DNA of 64,000 bases, taken from contig WFMF01000187.1 of NCBI GenBank assembly GCA_011033025.1, forward strand, positions 272,447 to 336,446, written 5' to 3'. The notes under the pieces were generated by a model, which searched no databases, was not told the DNA's origin, and saw nothing but the letters and a program-made list of their open reading frames with translations. The stretch is from Beroe forskalii (taxonomy: Eukaryota > Ctenophora > Nuda > Beroida > Beroidae). Made by a program: the position numbers and the translations under genes. Positions 23,836 through 36,900 of the stretch are shown here, piece by piece. Every line of letters starts with the position of its first letter. Within the stretch, counting starts at the first letter, position 1.

Positions 23836-24934
23836 ATCATGCCTTATTCCAGATTGTCAGCTTAAACAAGAATACGCTTGTATTTGAGAAAAGCTGATGC
23901 TCTATTCTGGACAACTGAAAGTTTATCAGACCAAATAATTTGAATAATCATGAATAATATTCTGGCTATTCCAAGAGGTTATCAAACAAAATATTAGGAA
24001 TAATTATTAAATAGTTTTGAATGGATAAGAAGTCTATTAAGTAAGCAGAAGTACTTAACCACACTAATGCTATTATGTGTAGTGCATTTTAATTTACGGC
24101 ACGATGCTGGAACCCCGAATAATTAGGATTAACGACCAGTCAGCTCTGTAACCCTCGCCGAGTAGACACCGAGCATTTGTATTCTTTGAGCTCGTAAATT
24201 ATAATTCAAATGGCTAAATTCTTCCTAATTATTACGAATGGCTTTGAAATACCATGGAAAATCTCTGCGGAAATCACAACAAGTATTGCGTCGCGCACCG
24301 AGCTGAAATTGGCCAATTTTCAGGTCATTGCGCTGTGGTGGGAAGTCTGCTGATTATTTGATCATTATGATGATTAATTAAGATGGTAATTTTAAGTGCA
24401 TCATGGTAAGATAGTCAACAGCCCTGCTCGTATTGTTGATTGTTTGCACTGCTCAGCGAATACCTTGCGTTTACTCGTACAGTCTAATTTGTTGGAAGCG
24501 TAATTTTGTACATCTCGTGTTCTGCAAATTTTACTACTTCGTTATCCTCTCAATGAGAGTCTCATGAGCAGTTTAAGTAGAGAAAACTGGATAAATCTCC
24601 TTTACGTGTGAATTTCGTCCTAAACTACATGTCATCTTGCATTTGTAAAGTTCTTCCTCTATGCTTCTAATTCTATGGAATTAATTACATTACAAATTGA
24701 TTTCTCCTATTAAAGTATTAATCAATTTGAATGACAGTAAAACAGTTTCCAATCCTACAGGATACCAGTATGCAATTGGAACAGCCGTAAATGACCGTGT
24801 TGTAATCCTTCTTCACACCTCTACAAAAGTACGGCATTTGAGAGATTAGATCCCCCTACACACCCTCCACATCTTGCTGGACCTCCCAAATCACGCTACA
24901 TCTCTCAAGAAACTAGCTCGATTGCTGTGATACC

Positions 24935-27900
24935 ATGGTAACCTCTAAAAGCGGCGATAGTTCGGCTTACCCTGGAACATCCCTTCCTTCCCGGGACATT
25001 ACCGTCTTGGAAGAAGAGGAAAAGGATCAAAAGTGAGTAATTTTATCAGACGAGAAATTGACATACGCGTGACTATAAACTATCTGTCTCGATCAAAATG
25101 GTCCTAATCGTGAGTTTAGACTATTGAGAATGATGAATTGCACGATAAGACACATTGATTAATGCAATATCACCACCTTGCTCCTTCAGTCAGCGAATAT
25201 GCGGTGTCAAGGCTAAGATGATGGTAGCTGCAGCTCTGATAGTGCTACTTATAGCCCTTCTCACTGCCACTATAGTCCTGATAACGGTGGTTAACAGTGA
25301 CAGGAAGTTACTCGGATCAGAGACAGTGGCGGAGGGAAACACTCAGCGTTCAGAGGTGAGGGATATCAGGAAAAAGAGAAGTAAATGATATGATATTCAA
25401 TAGAAGAAATAGCTGTTGAAGTCGCGATAAAAGCAGCTGTAAAGACATGAAAAATCAGAATGTAGTGATTCTGTTGCATCAACTGAGTATCATAAAGTTA
25501 TTAGCTAAGAGCTCTGTAGCTCAATTTGTAGATCACTAATGCTCTCATGCACCGATTTTACAGACAAACAAAGGAAATGGCTGATCAGGATCATCTAAAT
25601 GCTAAATTAAGGCCCATGTTATGGCTTTATGGACCTTATATCAGCTCGATAAAGATACCTTCCTTAGACTAACATTGCAGATGATTGTGCTGTGTAACTC
25701 TGACATCAACTCTTGATTTCAGAGGAACTAACGGACTCTGGATTCCGGATTCCTGTCGCACAGCGAGTCACGTGTCCGATGAGGTCTAGAGACATCTGCA
25801 ATGCTGCTGGTTGTCTCTATAGTGTCAGGGATGAGGGTGGAAACCTCTGGCCGGGGATTCAGCAGTACCAAGGTTTACACCAGTGAAGCTTTGTATATAG
25901 TCTCTTATTTCATTTCCATTCATCGTGTGTTATTATATCACATTGTTTCATGACTCCCTCATCCGATTTATTTCCCAAGAAAGACCTCACATTTACACCC
26001 CACCCTTTATTTCAGGTGTTTCTACCCCCACACAGCTACACCCTATCTGACTCCAGTAACATCGGATACATTCCTCGCATTCCAGCTAACAATACACTAG
26101 ATAGAGTTCCTTATCAGATATCAGCTTATCTGGATGATCACTACAGGGGGAGTCTTGCGCTAACGGTAAGTCTCTCAAAAAATTAGCAATATTTTAAATA
26201 AGCAATATTTTAAATCAGCAATATTTTGAATGAGCAATATTTGAGATTGTAAATATGTTTCCTTTACCTTGATTAACGCGAGGTGGTAGCATGAAAACGA
26301 ATAACAATACAATTCCAGATCAGCAGGAACAGAGATATGAAACGAAAACGCCGTACAGCATTCTCCTCTACCTTGTACGAAGTGAAATACCGCAACCCCT
26401 TTGGATTCGACGTAACGAGACACAACGAAACGGTTTTCAGTTTGAAGCACCAACAAGACCTTCACGTTATGGGGCAGTTTATTAGCGTGGAGTTTGGAGT
26501 GCCTCGGAACACTCGAGTGTTCGGGTTGGGGAGGTTACAGCAGCTCGAGAAGACGTTTGATGATTCCGTGTACACGGTGAGTGTTTGAAGCACCCAGATG
26601 CCGGGATGGGCAGGATTTTGAAACACGTGCAAAAATCGGAAAAATATGTACTTATTTTTTGAAAATACGTATTCAACAACCCTTGGGATGCCGGGATGGG
26701 TGCAATTCGGCTACCTCCACGCTGCTGACTGGGAGGCACTCCCCCGGAGTGAGAGATACCTCTTACCCGGGGGATGTGCTCCTATGAGGACAGTCTGAAC
26801 ATCACAGATTAACTGTGGTTGTATCAATCTCTCGGTGGTAATATAGCACGGTATTTTGGTGTTTAGGGTCGAATCAAGGAATTATGCCAACAACCAAGGT
26901 TAACAAATTTCAGCGCGAATAACAGTGTTATACAAAAGTACCTCTTAGAATTCTTAAGAGAGGTAATTTAATTCTTCTGGATTTAATTGGCTCCGTTTAG
27001 CTTAACAAAAGCCTTAATTTATGTAACCACATAGTGAGTGTATATCCAAGTAGCTGCACAAAACAACTTCGTTGCTGAGTAAGGCACCGTAGTGTCATAA
27101 ACCTCTTTTAGCTATAAAATGCACAGACACGCGCCTATCAGGTCCATTTTGGGATACTGAAAGGGTTCTTCCCGATGTACCCTTCCCGAAAGTGTATACC
27201 CGATTCCGAAGTGTCCATTTGTTACAGAGGGCATATGATATTGTTTTCCCTTAGGTTTGGAGCAGGGCTGATGAGAGAGGAGCCCATCCCTTTCTACTCT
27301 TGCTCTCTGAGCAAGGTCTAGCTAGTGGGCTGTACATCCACTCCTCCCTGCCCATGGATATCACTCTAAGGAGGAGCAGTGGGGTCGGTGTTCTCGTGTT
27401 GGGGCAGAGTGCCACTTTCAGGTTTATTCATCATTATCCAAATTTGCATTCCTTTTTAGTCATCATTTTCCCATTATTATGTGCTCCGATATTTGAAAAG
27501 ATATATATATTTTGCTGAAATATTGAGGTGGATTTGCTGTTCACTAACCAAATGTATTTCAGGTTTTTCATGGGTCCTAAGGTTTCTGATGTGATCAAGC
27601 AGTACTGGAGTTGTATAGGACACCCTGGAAGACCGTCCTACCGGGGCCTGGGACATTTTTACGGCAGGTGAGAGCTTAGGATTATTTCCAAAAATTCGAT
27701 ATATTCCCAAACATTGATCAAAATATATTTCAAAAATCATGAAGTATAATAAAAGTTGCAACGAATTAGCAAATACCGTATCGAAGCAATAAAACTTATT
27801 CCTTCATTACAAAAGAACAAAATATTACTCAGAAAGGTTAGAGAGTGTAATGGGGCCTTTAAATTATGGTATCGTTGCTCCATTATAAAAGACGCTCAAT

Positions 27901-30900
27901 TCTAATATTATTAGAATATACGTTGACCTCTTAGAATCGTTGCGGACTAAACTTCGTTGGTGCGTAACCCTAAAACAAAGAAATGATTATTTCCAAGAGT
28001 GTTAATGGTTTCGTTACCAATCTAAATCGGCGTACGCTTTTAATGACTAAAATGTGGAGCTTGAAATCCCAAAATCCATGTAATACTTTTTGTCGGTTTT
28101 CGCAGCCTGAAATTATCTATATTTTCAGTGAATCGGTAGCATCTGTGGATGACTTGGAAGCTATGATTAACAAACACGATCACCTGCAACAAATGCCTAT
28201 TGAGGGTAATAAAACCGCTGCCAAATTATACGAATATTTAGGTAGATATCACACATAATACTATGATCTGGAGCCGGTGTAGGATCAACGAGGCAACTGA
28301 ATATTATCAAATTTCAGGATTGTTGCTCGGGGAAGCCATGAACCCAGACAACATCCCTTTTTCCTACGACAACACAACACGAGGACAGCTGGCAGAGTGG
28401 CAGACGAATAACAATCTAACCTTCATTTCTACTCTTCCACCGGCTATTGTCACCTTGACAACAGGTGCGTGTTTGGTAAGAGGCCGCACGTGGGAATAGG
28501 CGGTTTTGTCAAAAATCAGCTTACTGACAGAGATATTCCCATTGCGGAGAGATTCCCATTGCCAAATCGCCTATTATTTACCAAGAATTGGATCATCATC
28601 GATTCGACAAATTACTAAATTGCGCTTTTCATGGATAGTTATCAAGTAATTAGCGTGCCTTTGACATGAATTGACGAATGACAAAGTCATATTATAATAG
28701 GGACTGGTGTGTCGCCTAACTATCCATAAATCACTTCTTCATGAATTTAAAGCATAAATTTGTGATATTATTATAACCAACCATCTCTCCCGCATGAATA
28801 TCTATATAAAAGTTTGATAAAATATTCATTGTCAGGAAAGACGCTCATGGAGAAATCAGGGATGGAGGACCATGTTTTCATCGCACGAGGCACAAGCAAC
28901 GATAATGAGATATCTCCACACAATAGCACGGACAAATACCCTCTTACGGAGGAAGGGGATGGTGAATCCCCCAAATCCCGGGATGGAGCTATCCCTTCCC
29001 GAAGAGAAGGAAGGGACCACCATGTGGCTCCTCTGCAAGGGATGTACGCGGGACGGGTGGCTCTGTACCCGGACTTCACTGCCCCTGCCACGGAGGAATG
29101 GTGGGAAGGAAGTCTCTTGGAGGGATACGGCTCTGGGTGAGTGATTACGGTATTTAGTTTGTACCCCATCATTAGAATGTCAACATATAGTTAGAGAACA
29201 GCTTTGATCTGCATATCAGAGGAGGCGCAATATGAACCAAGCCTATCTTGAGCTATGTTACTATAGGGGAAGAGATTAAGATTCGCACCGCATGGAAGCA
29301 TCAACATGCATTATTTATTACATATGAAATTGTAAGGTATTCTACTACTCCTAGCTCGAAATCAACGAATTATTTACACGGCCGTGTTGGTTTCGCGCGT
29401 GCTTCATAGGTATGCATATGTATAACCATCACTGATGGAGTTACGAAACCAGAGATTGAGTTATATAAACACGCGCGAAAGTCTCTCTCTGAAAACTTCA
29501 TCAGCAGATAGTTTTCGAAAGTCCATCTCTCGATTTATATTTGGATTCTGACACGCTGAGTTACCGTGGCGAATTGCAAGAGTCTCTCTCTAGTCGCATG
29601 GTTATATAGTCTATAGTATACTTAAGCCTGGCTCATTTTTGATCACGGGAGGTGAGGAGAGAGGTGATGCGTATTTCTAAAAACCACAGTACAGAAGTTA
29701 AATTGCTAAAAAGTGAAGAATATGTCGATGCTATGAGTAAATTGTAAAACCATTAAGTGGACATAGAAGGACTGAATAATTGAAAACTCTTTATGTTTAT
29801 GAAAGAAAGCAGAAACTTCACTGAATAAAGAATGATAACTACGCTTAATGATAACCATTATGGCTGAACAAAGAAGGTTTGAATCATTTCGCAATTTACC
29901 CCCTGGACACCGATTATAAAGACTTCGTTCATTACTCTTTATGAAAGAAACGGTCAATAGATCCAATCGCTACGACGGTTTGGCTTTGGCGCCGGTTTGC
30001 GCTATTCGTTCTATTGACCAAAGAAAGTTATACTATAACTTTCTACACCTAATGAAGTTAAACTATAAAATATGAAAATAAAGGCCTATAATTATCTTAT
30101 ATATTTGTATCCAATGCGGTGTTCGATGAATAAATCATCGCAGGTTTGGATTCTACTTGACAAACAACATGCCCTTCAATGAACTCAATGGTGCTGTGGG
30201 CGTGTGTCAGTCTGCCCAGTCAGATGCTTACCTTTCCAGACTTCTAAACGTGAGGAACATGGCAATTAATTGATGCGCTGTCAGAGTCAAACAGTCTCAG
30301 AACTCCAAGGTACATTATGGTCCCAGAGTGAAATTGATTGGTACAAGGTTTTTTTTTAAATTAAAAATGGTGACCGGGTGAAGGTAGTTCAGATGATGAT
30401 GGTGGTGGTGTAACCTGAAGTAAACTACCATAACTCGCATTATCCTGGACTATATCCCACTCGGGCTAGCGCCATCGGGGGATATATTTTCATATCGCAC
30501 GCGCATGCGCGTGCGATATGAAATTCAGCCCTAGAGGCTGCGGAGATATATATATGTGTTCCTTGTCTCAGGTGAGGAACCTACAGACCAACACCCTGTG
30601 CCTCTCTGCTCTCAGCTCTGCAGGGTCTCACCTGACCCTCCACAACACATTCGCCCTGGACCAGGCCAGGGTGACTCAGCAAGCTCTGAAACCCTGGCCT
30701 GTCAGCAAGCTTCCTATTGTGGTGAGTGGCTCCTTCTGTCATGATATGCGAGAGCTCAGACCTCGATCTTTTTGAGTATTTTGTACATAATAGATGTTAG
30801 TTAGACCAGAGGAGATATGAGCAACTTCAGAATTTTGAAATTGCCCATTTTACAGGTCATTTCTTGTGGAATGAACTAGTCTAGCCACCATGGGTTTGAA

Positions 30901-33900
30901 ATGTTTGAATACCCCTAACTAATGGGCTCTGGTTACTTTTTGAGTTTTAGCACAACCTCAGACTCTTCCAACTTTTAACTGTTGCTCTTTTATCATGGTT
31001 TGATCTTGTTACTTTCTATGACCATTGTCCTGAACAGGTCAGTGACGCTACAAGTCCAGGCATTGGGTCGTATGCAGGTCATCTGATCCAACCAACAGCT
31101 GATGGAAGTCCCCAGTCTGCCATCAACCAAATGATAGCGTTCAGTTTCCTTGGGGTGCCTTTTGTAGGTCCCAACATGTGCAATAGAGGTAAGAGACATC
31201 GCAGGATTAAGTTTCAGTTCTATTTCTTGAAAACACATCGAGAAGCTTATCAATACTTTGTCCTGAAAAGGCTGTATCCCATTTCTTACGTGATACTCTG
31301 ATAATATTCCTCTTTTTGCCTTATCAACTAACGATGTTCTCTCAGATACGCAGTCAGACTCAGAGTGTCTGACCTGGTATTCCTTGTCCGTTGTCTCACC
31401 TCTAGCGTGGAGCATGGCGAGTGCGGGCATTCCACGAATACTTGCTGGAAACTCTTCCTTTTCAGAGAGAGTTGCTAACATCCTCAAATTCAGGTAGGCT
31501 GCTACTCAAGAGCGTTAATCTTGAATTTTAGTCACCGAATTTCCACTTTTGCAGTAGATTCCCTTGCTTATGCTATGAATGTATTATATTATTTTGATTG
31601 TCACTAACTTGATACGCAGAGATTTCGGATGGACCGCAAAAATCATTGTTTTCGAAATTAAATGGTATTAAGATTTTCCTGCTTTCTTTTGAAAAATGTT
31701 CAAGGAAAAAACAAGAACCATGATGCACATTATAATTCGGTTTGATAGTATTCCAATTTGTTGCATATTTTGTAGCAACGTTCAGATGTGAAGATCTTAA
31801 TACCTGTCGTTGCTCGGATCGGATATCGATTATTGCATAAGTTGGACATTGGCAATGAAAAATAATAAATAGCGACGATATTCTTCGAAAAACTGCGATA
31901 TCTTTTGAAGTTTCATGAGTTGAGAGTTGGAATCACAATACAGATGGGTTAAAATCCCTCGTTCGTTTCTAGGCCATTCGCAGAATTTAAGTGTATAATG
32001 TATATTGCTTCTAAACGAGTAAATGAGATGTCGCAAAATATAAGGTCTGTGGTAAGGTTAAGCAGAGAGTCGTTAAGGAGGACAAAAAACTTTGACAATA
32101 ACAAGTAAGCACTTTGACGATATAAAGGATACATTTCTTTGCGGTAAAGATAGTCAAATTGGCATGAATTTGGAATAAGATAACTATTTATGACTTTATG
32201 CAATAATGAAATGTAATATTTATACGCCATGCAACATTCCCTTTTTCTACTGCATACATAACCTGTCAACTCCCCAGACAAGCCCTGCTGCCGTACCACC
32301 ACGACACGCTTTACAGAGCTCATGTGGGTGGTGCAGTACCTCTCAGAGCCCTCCAGTTCGATTATCCGGCTGACAACACCGCAGCAATGTATCAGGATGA
32401 GGTGCTGTTTGGGGATGCGATCCTGTACTCTCCTATTCTTACGCCAGGTTAGTAATGCTGCTTGGGGATGCGATCCTCTACTCTCCTATTCTTACACCAG
32501 GTTAGTAATGCTGTTTGGGGATGCGATCCTCTACTCTCCCATTCTTACGCCAGGTTAGGAAGGTTACTGCTCTATATCATAGAGCCACAGCTTGTCTCGT
32601 AATGACACATCCTCATTAGGCATACAAAATACAACGTCTTAAGAGGTGTATTGCATTGCTTTAATGCATCCGAAGCAGTTAGCAACAATACACACTAGAA
32701 TGCTAGATACTGGTTCATAACTTGTCAGAATATGTCCATGTTATTATTAGCTTTAGGTTGTCAGCACATAATGAGCACGCTGTTACGCTAGAATACCTTA
32801 CAAACCAAATTTATAAGGTACGAAATTCGGGGATTTTTCGAAAAAATCCCCGGATATTTTCGTTCCCCAAAAAATTTTTAAAATGACGTCGTCATCATCA
32901 TACGTTAACATGTGTAATATTCCCAAAAATATCCCAAATTTCGTACCCTAAGATTTCGATCCCTAGAATTGTTTCATGTAAATTCATTTCGTAAGGTAAC
33001 TCTAACCATTTCAGAGGCTGGTACCGCACCACCTATCTGCCTGATGGAATGTGGTGCAACTGGATGGACGGGGCCTGTTACCAGGGACCCACCCAGCTCC
33101 GGGTGGTATCTGACCACGCCCCTGCTAGCACCACCTTCCTACGGGGTGGTAGCGTCACAGTCACTCAGAACTCAGCAACCACCACCACCCTCAGCAGACG
33201 GCAAAAGGTACGGGAGTGCTGTTTAAATTCTTAATCAGTTATTAAAGGTAAAGGTACGGGGAGTAATCAGTTATTGCTAATTATTTGGAATTCTGCTCAT
33301 CGAGCTTTTACTGGTTTAAAATCAGTATTTAGGGTGGCAAAATTTCCCAATTTTTGCATAGATATATTGTCGTATCAAACGGTCGAAAGATAAACAAAAT
33401 TACAATATTACAAATTGTCAAATTAACTTATAGAGAGAATTAACTAATTGAAAAAGGCGCCAAATCGTAGAATATCACAACTATAAAGTAAAATATCAAA
33501 GGTATCAATATCTAATCAAAATTCGTTTCGTCATCACGTTGTACAATTCAACTCAAGAGATTGAAGTTTAAGCGATATAACTGATACGAGATAATTGTAA
33601 TCAGAAGCTTTCGAAAATCTTGTGATTATCGTCGCCAGCTGAGAGCTGAGAGTGAGGTATGGTAGTATGGAGAGGTGTTTTCTTAAAGATGTGAGTGATT
33701 GAGTGGTGTCAAATTATCTTGTTATGCCATATCTGAACCTGAAGAGAAGCCCATTTAATTGCTGCACACTGTACTAGACGAATCATTTCAAATGACAGAT
33801 ATGATGATATTTTGCTAAAATGTTTAGGGGTCACACATGCCTGTCATATCTTCACCTTATCCATGGTTAGTTTCCTGTCTCTTCCAAGGTCTGTGTATTT

Positions 33901-36900
33901 TTACCAGACTACAGTTTTTGTGGGAAACTCAAAACAACTTTTCATTTCTGGCAGCTGAGAACGCTGACAATTTGCGCAGACGTTAAGTGTTTAACCTCAA
34001 AATGATGATAAATGAAAACCTTCCATGATAGTTATAACTATGTACAAAATCTCCTCTTTTGCCTAATATTTAGGAGTTCTGGGAAAAATTGATCAGAATA
34101 TGCCAAAATTATTGGATTCCATCACATTGCGCTATGTTCTGAATTGCTGCGTTTGCTGCCGGCTCCGTTGTATCCTAATGGTGGTTTTCGTTGTCAACAT
34201 TAACCTCATTCTTGATTATAATCGGAATTTGGACCTCCACTGGATTCGGGAGAGGTCTTTCCCTTCACCACCTGAAACATTGCCATTTGATTATGTCAAA
34301 ATTAAAAAGTACCTTAATTTTCGGATAGTTTTGCGAATATTTCCACTGAAATTCAATATATGGAACAAGGTTGGGAAGCTCCACTCACCACTTCTTGGGC
34401 CCTGTCTGCGGCGTACTGTTGACATTGTTGTTCTTATGCTCGAACTCCGGCATGTTGATCACGTGGTCCGGCCCGTGGGAGTCGTCGTCGTCTGTGGAGA
34501 GTCTGTAGTGGGTCACGTGACCTATACTGCCCACGCTCGTGTAGCTATGGAACCCTGTTGAGCATTATCAGGTGGTGTCGCGACCTTTGGAGGTGCGGCG
34601 TAATACCGCGCTGCGTTGGGGGACTTTTTAGCGGCGCGTGATAGCGCGCAAATGTGCTTTATTTGTTTGGAATAGCATAGAAAGTACATTTGCGCGCTGT
34701 AACGCGCCGCAAGAAAGTACCCAAGCGCTGTGCAATACGCCGCGCGCCAAAAGGTCGGAACACCAAGGTTACAGACAGTGTCTTGTGAGACAATGTGTAT
34801 TTTATTAGGGGTGTGCGTCACCAGTACTTGGAGTAGGAGAGGCCCAAAGTTGCGTCACTGATGACGCCTACCAGCTCATTTTCCGTTGCCAGGATGTAGT
34901 GTAATACTAATAAAGTGGTAAAGTGGCGCAGATCATGTTTCCAATCTACAGTGAGTGGGCCATTTACTTTTATTCCGGTGTCTGGCGGTGACGAAAGAAT
35001 ATTATGGGTATTTCGATCTGGTGTTCATATTGTGGCAGTGTTATGTGACCAAACGGAAGTTATCAGGTACTGGTGATGGAATTATGAATTGTGAGGATTC
35101 GTGGTAGATTTCCGGGCTCGATATGAGAGAATCCACTCCAGGAACTTAAGAAACTCACGGGTTGAGCTATCTTTGGACCTGTTCCTAATCCTGAGGTACT
35201 TGCTGAGTACAATGCACAGCACCACGACTCCCAACATGCCAGCGAAGGTGAGCAACACTGCTGACACTAGGTCGAAGGTCTTCGTACCTTTCCCTTGAAT
35301 ACCTGAGGGTGGGATCCTGTCATTCTATCATTGGAGGGTGGGATAGTGGATACTGTCATTGGGGTGTGTTTTAGGTAGGTCAAAGGCGGCATTGGGTGTA
35401 ATGGAGTAAAAGTTTTTAGGAGGATAGGTTTGGGAAATGATCGCAAAACAGTGATTAATGATACATTTTGCAAGACGTTGTACATATTTCAATAAGTAGT
35501 AAGTACAATGCTTCACGTCTTATAACCTGTTACGCGGGGTTCCCATTTTGTCAGGGTGGTGGTGTAGAGCTCTGACTGCTCGTCTGGAGTGGGTGTCTGG
35601 GTGGTACCGATGAAATGACCCCTGAAGTACACATTAGTATTCATCAACCTCCCCCTGATGTCGTATCGTCATATTATTCTAATGGTTCCTAGGCGGGATA
35701 TATACGTTAGTTTAGAAGTCATGATAATATAGCAACTATCTTGTGAAAAATATAGCTATAAAAAAGTTAAAATCATGTAACGAGTATCACGAAATACGAG
35801 GGTTCAAAAGTGAAAGAGAATTATTTCTACATTTATTACGTTAAAAATCAAAATAGTGATATGATATAAACGTGAAAGTTTCTCGAAGCTGCGCTATGGT
35901 ATTTTTTGCGGCACGTGATAGAGCACAATTAATGTTCTTTACTGTAAGTGTATGTTTTGCATAGAAAGTACATTTCCGCGCTATCACGCGCCGCAAAAAG
36001 AACCCAGGCGCGGCATGATACCATACGCCGCGCTTCAAAATGTAGAGACACTACGGCAAACTTGAAGAACTCCAGGCAACTTCATTTCAATGAAACTGTG
36101 GACAGTAAAACAAAATAAAAACAGTAAAATATCGTAAACCAAGCTGTCGATAAACACCATAGTATTTGGGTGAGTTATATGCATATATTTTGATTAAATT
36201 ATTCTATTTTTCATTAAATTATACGATATTCGACCAAGGAACGAAGGAACAAATTCCGTTTAATAGTCAACGCATAATATGCTATCAAACATTTGCTCTG
36301 ATGCCATATACCGTTCACAAGTGCATTAGTTCACGCTGCGTTCACATTGACAAATGTCAGAAGGTTGACTAGAATCCCCAAAAAATCTCCCTGTGGAAAT
36401 GCTACTGCAACGAATTCCTCTGATTTATGTAGCCTTCTTGAAGCCGGATAAAAATTGCTATGAATTAGTGGGCCGATTGTTCACAATCAATGTTAGAATT
36501 GCCGGCGGCATATGAATTATGTGCTCAACTGCTCACCCATGATAGGTTCCAGAAATTGCCTTGACAATGAAATATAATCAATTTCATTGTCAATATATTA
36601 TTAAATCAATGCTTTCTCACACTTATAAAGTTGTACTGAAAACAGCTGCCGAGCCAGGCAAGGCAGTTTCGACTTCTGCGTTTGCACAGTGATCAAAGTG
36701 AGGTGGTATATAAAATTATCGTAATCAACGTGAAAGTCAACTGAAAGTCAACTCGATCACTGCAGTGATCGAGTTGACTTTAAGTTGACTTTTACGTTGA
36801 TTACGATAATTTTAATATCAATCGGTCAAAAGGTCCTACGGGTTTATTAAAGTCTAGATTCCCAACGCAGGCGAAAAGCCACAACTGAAGACAGTGCGAT

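Larger units (their letters stand above)
17907..24934. other. Intergenic, no firm gene
   Basis: Seven kilobases between the GPCR and the GH31-like gene. It contains two inverted-repeat elements, a direct repeat of about 0.5 kb, a (TATTG)n run near 22302 and one weak 62-codon frame. A CCAAT pair in inverted orientation occurs at about 19123 and 19157. I found no RNA gene. Confidence 0.45.

Noticed and set aside
28771-29172. 133-codon minus-strand frame
   Set aside because: Shadow of GH31 exon 10.
30993-31487. 164-codon open frame on the minus strand
   Set aside because: It is antisense to GH31 exons 13 and 14, which have correct splice sites and family similarity; no independent protein signature.
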